Assembly: GCA_047495785.1 (NCBI GenBank)
Contig: JBLDXI010000013.1
Location: 4,464,001 to 4,528,000 of the forward strand
Length of the DNA: 64,000 nt
Direction: 5' to 3'
DNA from: Lepidodermella squamata
Taxonomy: Eukaryota > Gastrotricha
In this document: in pieces, positions 23,201 through 32,939 of the stretch
How positions within the stretch are numbered: position 1 is the first letter of the stretch
How the letters are laid out: each line of letters begins with the position of its first letter
Translations under genes and position numbers: made by a program
The notes under the pieces: model-generated
What the model saw: the letters and a program-made list of their open reading frames with translations, nothing else
What the model was told of the DNA's origin: nothing
Database searches by the model: none

Positions 23201-26200
23201 ACTTGCGTTAATACGGACAAAATCGGCTGGCTCGTGCCGCGGACTAGCGTTTTACATACTAATAGTTGCAATAAGCCGGACGCCATTAAGCCGGACATGC
23301 ATCAAAACAGATAGATTTTTTAGTGGATTTAACTTCAAAATGTCCGGCTTATAGTACAATTTTCTGAAAAAAACCCGCCGCTAAGTAAAAAGTACCAGCT
23401 GCGAGCCGAGTGAGCTATGCAACAGCTAGAATTGTCACCGCAGGTTTACTTGTGCTATTTACTAACAGTTCTCTATTTGAAAACTTTTTGAACAGTTGAG
23501 AAATTATAAAAAAAATCGCCATCCCTAAGCGCGCATTATCGCCCACCTTGTCGGCATCTGTAGAGAGTAGCGACCCTGACTATAAGGAGACTATGAGGCT
23601 GATACTTGCAAAAAATATTAAATAATTCAAGCTTTTTTCTAAACCGGACATGTCCGGCTTACATTAAGCCGGACAAAATCGTCTGGCGCGGGTCGTGTCT
23701 GGCTTAATGCAAAACTACTGTATATCATCATCTGTTATATGTTATATTTGGTCAGTTATATCTGTTATATCTGTTATATCATCAAGCCAATTTTCCCAGT
23801 TAATCAGCGATTATTATAATGTTTTTAATCCCGAAATTAGAAAGCAATGAGCTAGTAGCCATAAAAGGCATGATAAAATGTTATTTGCACACAGCGGTAC
23901 AAAATTAGGCCTGAGGACTTATTCGCTCAATTACCGTGAAGACTGAGGGCTTAACCCTTAGCCGCCGGCGCAATGACGTGTTAACTCGAGCACCTTTCAG
24001 AAAATCCCAGAAAATCAAGAAGAGGCTAAAATCAAATTCTGAGTCGGCAGAAAGTCTTACATTTAGCCTTAGATTGAAAGCCGAACCTCTTTTTCAGAAG
24101 AAATTTACCTGGGTTGCCGTTGCTATGACGTGTTAACGCGTTTTCATGACGTGTTAACAAGTCACTCGAAATTTTTCTCACTATTTTCGACCTGATCGGA
24201 ATGGCTTTGAAAATTTGGATTTTCGGGGAGTGCTTGTTTCATGCTATTGATTTATCATGATTTATGACGCAACAATGGGTTCAATAGCCCAAATGCTCCG
24301 ACCACGGTGAATTTTCTCCGGAATTAACGCGTGTACACGTCTTCGGCGGCTAAGGGTTAAGCCAGACGAGGTTTTATCACAGACCTGTGGTCCTTACATC
24401 GGATTTTACGTTATTAAAAAATCAGAGGGAATTTAATTGAAATCGATTATGAAAAGGCTAGACCGAAAAATTATATGTCTTGGCCATGAGTTCATTTTCA
24501 GTCAGGTTTATAGAATGAGTTTATCCCTCCATGCCGAGTTCACGTGCATTCGTTTCAACAGAAACTCGTAATAGAATCGACATCTTAATAAAATATACGG
24601 ATTCAACAAAATACGCCACTTACCTACTACTATTTCAAATAGTTCCTAACAATAAAAATCTCGCACTAGGATGGTAGGATGAAAAATGTGGTGTTTCACT
24701 ACCGTAGAGGAAATTTTCAGTCTCGCTTGTTCAAGACTAGGCTGAAAATTAAATGAGCGTATCACATGTTATTGTCTTTTTTCTGGCTAAAAACTTACCG
24801 TATTCCCTTGCAAACTGTGGCACTGCCGTTATACAAGAAGCGAGCTGGCATGCAACTATACCCCGGGGAACAATGGCATGCCTTTAACGAATGGGGTAAA
24901 TTGGGAAAATTTAAAGTTTTCAATTAAGATGATTAACGCTGTAATGGCGCTCATTTTACATTGCGATGCGCATTCTTCGTGGTTATTGCGTATTTCGAAG
25001 CTGATTGGAGACTCCTAAGGCTTATGGCATCACTGACTTTCAATCTAGACTGGCCAAATCCTCCCCGAAAACGAGTCCGAAGATGAAGAACCTGCCTGCC
25101 CCTAAATCTACCGGCATCACTAACGACGAGAGCAACGATAGTGGTGTCAAATTCCTCGAATGAATGGTTTAATATTAAGGAGAAAATGCTTTCTACTATC
25201 AATTTTGCAGTTTCACCGTCAATTTTGGGACTTACGCCATCAAACCGGAAAATTCTAATTTCAGCGTCGATTTTGGGGTTTTCATCATCAAATTGCGACT
25301 TTCGCCAACTATTTTTTTTCATTTTTCGACTAAAATTCGTAAATATATTTTAGTCATCTTCTACAACCGATATTTCTATTAACTAATCAAATTAACTAAT
25401 CAAAGCACATTTTTGGCTTCTGCTTTCGCGCATCGAAATAGATAAAATCACAATTTTAATCCTGCTTCGCTTATTATACCAGTCCCTTTCGGTTAGTGGC
25501 ACTGCCATACTTAATGAGGGATTTCGATTTTTGATGTGCCAGCTTTTATATTGGCTGCCACAGTTTGCAAGGGAATACGGTATAGCGGCTGTTCAAATTC
25601 GCACCTAGTTCAACGAGGTGGTGCGGCATAAAAGCGATTCCCCTGTAACAAACTACTGTACTACATACGACGCCGCTAACTTTCTCCCAGAGCGACCAAA
25701 TGCTGAATTTTGGCAGCAGCCGACCCAACAGCCGGACGAGCAGCTCATCCTCGCAGCTGAGCAGCAGCAAAGAAGGAGGCCTGGTCGTCCTCGAGGTAGC
25801 CGAAGCCGTTCTGGCAGCCGCCCAACCCGTCGTTCCACTCGTGGTACCCGCCGTCGGCGCAGCGGTCAACATGCGGCGGCAATTAAATATTGTTGAACGG
25901 GTCGAAGATAATTGATGTTTTAGGAGAGAATAAATAAATAAATGAATGTTGTACGTTTCGGAGATAAACTTGTTGTACAGGGGAAGATAAAGCGTTGTAC
26001 GAATAAAGCAGCAGCCCCCTTTCCTATCACGTGAACTCGGCTTGAATGAAACAGGTGCCCACCGGTTAGGAGGCTACAAAAAACGGCTCAATCGCCGACA
26101 AGTTTCACTTTCTACTCTACTGCGAAACCATATCCTCTCAGTTTGACAAGACTTTTCCTTTCCCGCAATGAACAAATTGCTGATCGCCATCTTGCTAGCG

Positions 26201-29200
26201 GCTAGTATCGTCGTTTTTACACTAGCGGAGGGTTACGGAGGCGTTCTTTAATGCCATCAGTTGCCACACCTATTTCAAGGCTCTGTTTTGATTGCGCAAC
26301 TGAGCTTTCACGAGAAAGCGAATTTTCAATTTTCATTTTGTTTTCGGCATAAAAATGCCGCCGTTGTTTTGCTCAGGGAAAAATCAGCCGTTAGTACATA
26401 AAATCATGCTGGGTTTGCATCAACTTGAGCCACCTGAAAATCAATTTTCGTGGTTATGGCCCTCGAAATTAAAGCCATGGAGAAACAAAGATTCATTTTT
26501 GAATGTCACCGAAGTAATTTGACTGTCAAATGTGATCAAAATTTGCTATATATTTGCATTTACGGTCAAAATGAGTCACCTAATGCTATTCTTCAAGGCC
26601 GCGGCGATGTTTTCATTTTTCATATTTTTTCGAAAATGGGAACGATTAATCACCCTAGACAATGAACCGTGTTCTATGCCATAAGTTAATCAAACATAGA
26701 AACACAGGGAAAAATAGTTGACGAATATCTAAAATTCGAGGTAAATTCATATCTCATGGGCAGAAAAATCTTAGAAAAATTCAAAATGTCATGAGAATAG
26801 TAAGCAAGTATGTCACTTGTCAATGAGTTGTGAATAAGATGAAAGGGTCCAACGGGGTAAAATACCTTAATCAAAATTACGGAAGCAGTTAAAATCGGAG
26901 TTTTCCGGGTTTTCTCCGCTAAATTTTTAAATTTATTCGGTAAAATGGCGGATGAAGGATCGAATATTCTCCTTGGATTTTTTTTCCAAAATTACGTCTA
27001 AAAATTTGCAAATTTGCGTAAATTCCAGGACACGTATTTTTGTAGGTTACGAATTTATTTAGAAAAATATGACTAAATTCTCAAGCGATGGCCATCAGCT
27101 GAACCAAATTCAAACAATTTTCGACGTTCGGGTTGTAGCCGAATATTCTTTTGCTGATCAAATTTCCGACTGGCAAATGGCAAAATTTGTAAATTTAATC
27201 AATAACACAATTATTGAAAAAATTCAATGTGTCGAAATATTCGAATAATAATTGAGGCTACTAGTAAAAATGACTTAGTAAAAATCTACGTAGCTTAGGG
27301 CACCAGGTAGCTAAAATAAAAAATCCTAGTTTCAGGGAGGGCATCAGTATCGATCAAAGGCTCACCACCAAGCGTCACAGGAACACACCACTTGCAGCAG
27401 CGATTACGCAACGCAAATAACTCGCTGCGTTGCGCTCTTTTTAATTCGTGTTGCACTTTGGTTGAAATATGATGCGCGTGCGACGCTTATTTATTTTCTG
27501 CTGCACTTCGGTATTTTGTGTGGCGCTGTGGTTTTCAGCGTCGATCAAAAACTGAAAACGCCGAAATCGCAATGAATGTAAAAAATTTAGTTCCAGGACG
27601 CTCAAAATTAGTGCTGAAGCCTTGTTTTTAGTGGTGCCATTATTTGGGCCCTATAACAATCCTGTGATTTGAACAGTGGTCCTCAACCTATTTTCGCTAA
27701 CTACCAAAAATTAGCCGGCCGGGAACCTTTCCGGTTGAATCGCCGCTTGTCAACAATTTAGAATGTTTGTTCTAGCGGACGAGGGACGAGTGAAAAATGA
27801 CCAAAAAAGCTTAGAATTAGAAATGATAAAATATATGAACTATGAACTATGAAATAGGTAAGGTCTAATAGCAATTTTCAGATTCAAATACTTGAAGTCA
27901 AAACGCGCGCGAAATGCAAGTGATAAACATGCGGACCTCTGCAGACCGCAAAGAACGAGGCAAAATCGGCGGGAAAATCGCGACTTAAGACTTGAGAGTC
28001 ACTGAATTTAGTAATCCTCTTTGTACCTATCATTTTGTATCATTTAGTATCTTGATTTCAGGTGAATTTTCAAAGTTAAAAGCAAAAGCTTGAATGAACA
28101 TCATGTAAAAAATAAAAATATATATTTCAACTTTTCAGTTTTGATTCATCAACCATTGTTGCGTCACAAAATTAAGTGCGTAAACAGATAAATTTAGGGT
28201 TTTTCAATCGCCGCAAACTCAGCAGCGCGATAGCTCTAATTTCGGACGTCCGAAATTCGGCACACTACCCTGTCCGAATTTGAGGCACAACAAGTTAGAA
28301 CGGTTCACCAGGGGATTCCGTATAAAGTTTAAACGCCACGAAATTTTTATCTTCGAATCTATACTATAATATTTTGGACCTTTTATCATGGAATCGGTCT
28401 GTATGGTGTAAATGAACGTTTTAGCGATTTTTAAATAATATTTGTGGGTGTGTGAGCCATGTGGCCGACGTTCAAATGGTCGTATTCGCGCGGCTTATTT
28501 AGAAATATGCCTAAACGTGCTGGGAAGACCGTCAAGAAGGGCAAAAAATGTACGTACAATAAGATAGCTCCAGGCTTGAAGGACAAGATCAAGCCATTTC
28601 ATGAAGCCGCGATGGACTGTGTCAAGACAGCACGAGTCAAACTTCAAAGTTAACTGGCGCGTGCTCGTTTATTCTACTCGTGAGGATGTTTTGTTGCTGT
28701 TAGTACAGGATTTGTGGAGTGATGAATGAGTAAATAAACAAAAATGGGGTTAAAGAATTTCAACATCTGAGCAACGTCTTGGCACGCATGATAATTGAAA
28801 AAAACGTAAAATTAAGTAGTTCTGATTAATGAACAGAGGAACCCACGAAAATTACCGAATTCTTACAGTATCAGTATCTAGCTGGGATCTGGATGTTAAT
28901 TCTCATCCTCTTCAATGAAATACTAGAGACGGAGGACAAATTCATAAATTCCGTAGCTAAAAGTAAGGACACCTTTAGAAACTCAACCATCGCTTTCAAA
29001 CCACGAAACGAATCGAAACGTTTTACGCGCTCACATTGCGCGCAAGTTGCGAGCACGCGGACCCGCTTCCAAAATTCAATGTAAATGTATCCTCATGTAT
29101 TTTTATGTGTTCTTAACATTATGACCTTTCATATAGGATAATTACATAATAAATTATTTCCTTGATAATATAGTGTTTTTTTTTTAGGAAATTCGAGAGC

Positions 29201-30864
29201 TGGGCTAGGGTTCAGGGTCAACGTTAGGGTTCGGGTTTTTTCAAAGTTCGACTTTAGGGCACTTGCACTTCGCCAATATCAATTTCCGAGCGGAGAAAAA
29301 TTACTACGCAATCGGAACCCCGTTTATTCCGAAGTAAATTCGCAGCTCAAGTCGGCTTTTGGGTTACTCACACGCCATTAAAATATCACCCATCAGGACT
29401 TGGATGTTCTTCATAATAATACGAATATTGCTATATTTAACAACTCACGTCCGACTTTTTCGCTCCTCGACCGGGACCATGTCATTCAGAGCTGCCGCAA
29501 CAGCTTGATGGTACAGCTCGTACTTGGTTGGGTCACGCTCGAACGTTTCATACGTCTGCGACTCGAGGTTGTCCATCAGCGGCTGAAGCGGGCACTGCAG
29601 GCAGTCTTCGTAGCCAGATGCGAATTCTTCGATGACATTTTTCGGCGGCATTGTCTTGTACATGTGCGCGAGATACTGCGCATACACTTGATAGCCTTTT
29701 TCCGACCTGCAGTGGCCGGTTATCACTGGCTGCGTTCCAAGCTGTAAATGAGATATGAAAAAATTGGTTCAAATCCAAAATCGCAAAAAATTATTAAAAG
29801 ACAAAATTATCTGTGTTGACTTTTGAATCGATTTAAATATGAATTTTTTCACAATTTCGATTATTTTTCATTATTTAAACAATTTTTAGCTATTTTTTCG
29901 ATTTATTGCGAATACTGACCCTGAAAATTCGCTGCAACATGTTTTGATGAACTTTCGGCAACACCGGATAGCTGGCACGATTTACTAGAAAGGCACTTGT
30001 ATCAACGAAAACGGCTCGAATCGGCTCCCCAAGCCACCTTTGAAACGCAGTCTACGCAAGCCAGCCAAATTAAATCATTTTTTCAAATCACAATAAAAAA
30101 CCGACTTCATCCGGGGCATTTGGACCAATCATCAAGGCGAGCCCGACTCTCAGCTGATTTTGCGTCAAAATTCGTAGACGATTCCACCAAGTCCACGGGT
30201 CGTTTTCTGGATCTGGATTTTCAGTCGTAGGACCACACGCTGGAATAGCGATCCAAACTTGGCTAACAAATCCGTGTAATTTCGAGAAATGCGAGTACAA
30301 AATCCGAGCGAGATTAGCGCAATTCGGCCCTCGTAACTGGTAAACAACGGCTGAAACAGCTAGATGAGAGGCGAGCGATAATTCTTCCAAAAAAGCCTGT
30401 AATTTCGCAATTATAGCAATTCAATTTTTCGATTTCTACTGCAAGACCTTTTCAGATATGTGCCGTTCAGCGTCGTTCGGATCGTCGACATCGATCCAGG
30501 ATGAAAGGCGAGGCACGACAACGTGCTGCCAATCTGAGATTTTAATTCAATTTTCATCGATTTTTTCTTTCATGTCGTTATTTGACTGTCTTACCATCGC
30601 TGCTAATGACCATGTCCGAGCGCGTGCTTGGTCTCGCTATTTCTTCACTGTCATCTGCATTTACGCGACGGCGCCGTCTCGGATGAAAAAGTGGTGTGAC
30701 AACAAATCCGAAGCTAAACAAAACAACAAAATAATCGATCATTTCCGCTCCGTAGCACTCAAACTATCATCCTACCCCTGAGTTTTCGATTCAGCAAGGC
30801 ATGACGGCAGATCGCTCGTGAAACAAAAGTCGCGGCCAAATACTAGACTCTTCTGGTTTTTCAT
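20213..30864 (-). CDS. PRMT5: Protein arginine methyltransferase 5
   Basis: Eight exons on the minus strand: 30864-30776, 30713-30595, 30533-30448, 30396-30106, 30051-29920, 29741-29449, 22902-22385 and 20544-20213. All phases agree, giving 619 aa (human 637). Seen: an N-terminal TIM-barrel region ([32 protein letters not shown]), then [15 protein letters not shown]. The SAM motif [10 protein letters not shown] follows (about residue 341), the double-Glu loop [15 protein letters not shown], and the terminal WYEWAIT...[15 protein letters not shown]5 makes symmetric dimethylarginine on Sm proteins, histones and others, usually in a complex with MEP50. Intron 6 (29448-22903, 6.5 kb) is far larger than the others and is full of repeats. 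Intron 7 is 1.84 kb. The gene lies 298 nt downstream of SMN on the same strand. Confidence 0.96.
21355..21805. repeat. Inverted repeat element in PRMT5 intron 7
   Basis: Blocks reading CTGCCACCAAATTTGG and CGCCACCAATTTGG near 21362-21418 recur in inverted form near 21750-21800 (CAAATTGGTGGC, ATCTGGTGGCAAGAAG). This gives a foldback-like unit with several subterminal GCCACCA copies. No gene is seen in it. Confidence 0.5.
21950..22195. repeat. Direct and inverted CGCTGTT repeats in PRMT5 intron 7
   Basis: A 37-bp direct repeat beginning GTTCGCTGTTTCGGG occurs at 21952-21988 and again at 22155-22191 without mismatch. Between the copies, a perfect 21-bp inverted repeat (core ACAAAACAGCG) lies at 22057-22077 and 22134-22154. 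Many shorter AACAGCGAAA units are interspersed. This looks like a small DNA element or a duplicated end of one. Confidence 0.7.
23162..23722. mobile_element. Pogo/Tigger-like MITE in PRMT5 intron 6
   Basis: The ends read TACAGTAGTTTTGC[G/A]TTAAGCC, facing inward at 23162 and 23722. The unit is bounded by TA and begins CAGTA, as in pogo/Tigger elements of the Tc1/mariner group. AAGCCGGAC units recur inside both ends. About 560 bp, with no transposase frame, so non-autonomous. Confidence 0.75.
24796..25582. mobile_element. TIR DNA element in PRMT5 intron 6
   Basis: A perfect 27-bp terminal inverted repeat starts TACCGTATTCCCTTGC at 24796-24822, with its complement at 25556-25582. TA at both ends suggests TA target duplication (Tc1/mariner-like). 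The internal 25170-25320 stretch repeats short phrases around TCAATTTTG and ATCAAA. No transposase is recognised. Confidence 0.78.
25655..26095 (+). promoter_or_regulatory. Promoter block of the 26.2-kb secreted gene, apparently split by an insertion
   Basis: The distal part (ACGCCGCTAACTTTCTCCC, about 25669-25687) and proximal part (CTTTCCTATCACGTGAAC, CACGTG at 26028-26033, then CGGCTTGAATGAAA and CAGGTGCCC) match adjacent parts of the 48.3-kb gene's promoter. There they follow each other directly. Here about 330 bp of GC-rich sequence lies between them. That insert has an open frame with an Arg-rich AT-hook-like stretch ([11 protein letters not shown]), of unknown meaning. Confidence 0.5.
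26168..26251 (+). CDS. Tiny secreted peptide of the MNKLLI family (27 aa)
   Basis: The short frame begins [11 protein letters not shown], continues with ASIVVFTLA, and ends EGYGGVL before a TAA. This is a signal peptide with a seven-residue mature end. The CCCGCA-ATG context, the 5' leader (TTTCACTTTCT.CTCTACTGCGA) and the upstream CACGTG block match the 47.5-kb family member base for base over long stretches. The CACGTG-to-ATG distance is about 140 bp in both. The intron donor found after codon 11 in the other members reads GC here instead of GT, and the frame simply runs on. It may be a degenerate copy or a real micropeptide. It lies in PRMT5 intron 6 on the opposite strand. Confidence 0.5.
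   Translation: MNKLLIAILLAASIVVFTLAEGYGGVL
26252..29448. other. Rest of PRMT5 intron 6, no confident gene
   Basis: AT-rich intronic sequence. A 64-codon plus-strand frame at 28459-28653 contains a Lys-rich stretch ([19 protein letters not shown]) but matches no family I know and has no signal peptide. Other open frames are short and featureless. Confidence 0.4.
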
Positions 30865-31162
30865 TTCACGCAATACGTATCTACTGGAAAATAATCGATA
30901 AATTGTGTCCGCTCATAATGCTTTAATGGCATTTTCGCCGAGCCGCAAACATGATTGCGCGCAAACAAGTGAATATCATCAGCGAATTTATTATTGAAGC
31001 CGAATAATACGCATCTATGTACGTGACTAGCGACTATATACCAACGAGAGAAATCTATTTACAAAAATACTCGTCAACAAAAATGAAGACGGAAGAGAAA
31101 AATGTCTTTGGCACGAAATTTTAAGCACAATATCGAGTCCTAAGAATCCCAAATGAGCAAAA
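30865..31162 (-). promoter_or_regulatory. SMN-PRMT5 intercistronic region
   Basis: A 298-nt gap on the minus strand. It has AATAAA at 30992-30987, followed about 100 nt later by a good acceptor (ATTATTTTCCAG, AG at 30885-30884) that lies 19 nt before the PRMT5 ATG. I find no exon upstream that could provide a donor. The pattern fits poly(A) of the first cistron and trans-splicing of the second. The elements are seen; the operon is inferred. Confidence 0.45.
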
Positions 31163-32029
31163 TCAGACCGGTGATGGCTTTTTTGTCGTACTCGGCCGTG
31201 GAATATTGCAGGGTTTTTCGTTATTAGCGCTGCTTTCTGACCGTAAATCCGTCACAGCCTGATGATATCCAGTGTGAAAACCGGCCATGTACCAACTCAT
31301 GAGTGCGCAGTGCAGAGTTGACGACGAGGGGCCAGCCGGCGACTGCATAAGAGGCATAGCACTCGGTGAGAGTGCAGGAGGTAGCATGAACGCGTTCGGT
31401 TGACGCGAAGAAGAACAACCACAAGAATCACAAGAGCCACTGGCTTTTTGATGTTGTTGATCTTGTTGAATAGACGGAGAGTAATTACTGAATTGATGAG
31501 TAGATTGCTGTTGCGGTTGCTGTTGCTGCGGCTGTTGCGGATGTTGAGGGGGATGATAAGTAACCGGAGCGATTTCGTTGAGTAGTTTTTCATCCTCCTC
31601 ATCATAACCGATATAGCGAACAGTGCAAGAGAAGGTAGACTTTGAGATCTCAATGATTTCTGCCTCATAAGGCAACCCGTCTTCATATAACGCCATACAC
31701 TTATCACCGACTTTCCAGCGAATTTGGGGCGAGTGAGATACGAAAGATACATCTTCATTAGGCTTGTTACCTAGGCTTTCGTTGTGTTTCGTGTTTTTCA
31801 ACGCTGATTTGATTGGCTTGCGCTTGACATCGGGAGTGACGTCAGATCCTTGAAGCTTGCTCAAAGCTAGCTTTCGGCTTTTCTCGTAAGCGCGAATCAA
31901 TGCTTCATCGTCAATATCGACCTCGTCGTCAAGCGAGGATGAGTTATCAGCTGGGTCTTTCGAAGCACCTCTACTCCAGATCACAGAACCTGCTGCAGCT
32001 GCAGCTGTATTTCCAGAAGCGCTATCCAT
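31163..32029 (-). CDS. SMN: Survival motor neuron protein (SMN)
   Basis: One exon of 288 aa from the ATG at 32029. A second in-frame ATG lies four codons upstream at 32041, next to an acceptor-like TTTGTTAG. Seen: a Gemin2-binding helix near the N-terminus (VDIDDEALIRAYEKS, with VIWSRG before it, as in human SMN). A Tudor domain follows (WKVGDKCMALYEDGLPYEAEIIEI...VRYIGYDEEDE), which reads symmetric dimethylarginine. Then come a Gln/Pro-rich linker and the C-terminal YG box (LMSWYMAGFHTGYHQA) that oligomerises SMN. The SMN complex loads Sm rings on snRNA in the cytoplasm. The lack of introns is notable. PRMT5, which makes the mark SMN binds, is the next gene on this strand. Confidence 0.95.
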   Translation of the reverse strand: MDSASGNTAAAAAGSVIWSRGASKDPADNSSSLDDEVDIDDEALIRAYEKSRKLALSKLQGSDVTPDVKRKPIKSALKNTKHNESLGNKPNEDVSFVSHSPQIRWKVGDKCMALYEDGLPYEAEIIEISKSTFSCTVRYIGYDEEDEKLLNEIAPVTYHPPQHPQQPQQQQPQQQSTHQFSNYSPSIQQDQQHQKASGSCDSCGCSSSRQPNAFMLPPALSPSAMPLMQSPAGPSSSTLHCALMSWYMAGFHTGYHQAVTDLRSESSANNEKPCNIPRPSTTKKPSPV

Positions 32030-32939
32030 AACTATTGACATACATCTAACAAACTGTGAGTGAAAAAGTGAAGTGTTAGTGCACCGTGAAAAGAATAAAG
32101 TATAAAAGAAACCGTGAAAGTGGAGTGAAAGAAAACGTGAAGTAATGTGACCACCAAAACTTAAATCCAGTAAAGTAAACCCATTGATCACGGTCAAGAA
32201 AGAGTATTATTTAAGAAATGAGCAATGAAGACTCATGTATGGACTGAGCAATAAGATGGATGCAGCACATCGCACGTCATCCAACTTCAACCCAATGAGG
32301 TATCAAACATCGCTACTTGGCTAAAAAACATCGCGATCAAGAAAACAGTTTCTATTGAATGATTCACGCTATCTAGCTATCTACGCTATCTAGCCGCTGC
32401 TAGCCACAGAGAGTCGTCGCAATCGGCAATCAGTATCGGACATAGGCCTTCCGCGGCTATCTCGTAGCTCAATTTCAAGAAGTCGAAGTTCTTTTGGAGT
32501 GAAGAGCAAAGCCCGCGTGGTTTTCAACGTCAAGGTCGCGCGGGCTCTTCAGTCTTTCCGCCGCCGGAAACTCAATTCAGCTGTTCGGCAGATGTGGGGC
32601 CATAAAATTGGCATATTGCAATTCAGAAATATGCAATTTATGGTCAGCAAGAGTTTTGAATAAAAATCTGAATAATTAAATACAGTTCGAAAATAAATGA
32701 ACCCGCCTTTAAAAATCAAAAATCTTCCGCCGCGAGCTGGTTCCGCGATTTGCCCGACTCAGAACTCAGACCTTTTCAGACTTTCAGACCTGATTACTCT
32801 TTTTCATTTCTGCGTGATCGCTTATCGCTTGTGATGACATTTAACTTTACCGACAATGTGATATGATTTCTCCTGCTTTGTCTTTTCTGTTTCTTTTCTG
32901 CTAACTCATGCTTAATGAATGATTCATTATTTGAATTAG
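32030..32939. promoter_or_regulatory. Divergent region between SMN (minus) and PHF14 (plus)
   Basis: About 0.9 kb with no gene. It contains short tandem CTATCTAG/CTATCTACG units near 32368-32395. An inverted pair AGCCCGCG / CGCGGGCT with flanking GAAGAG / CTCTTC lies at about 32500-32550. A TTAG directly precedes the PHF14 ATG. Confidence 0.4.

Noticed and set aside
25546-25915. Overlapping frames in all directions in a GC-rich patch, one with [11 protein letters not shown]
   Set aside because: Three frames are open at once because of composition. There is no evidence which, if any, is coding; noted only as the insert in a promoter.
28459-28653. 64-codon Lys-rich frame in the PRMT5 intron
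   Set aside because: No signal peptide, splice structure or family match, and none of the shared promoter block of the secreted family. Chance frame cannot be excluded.
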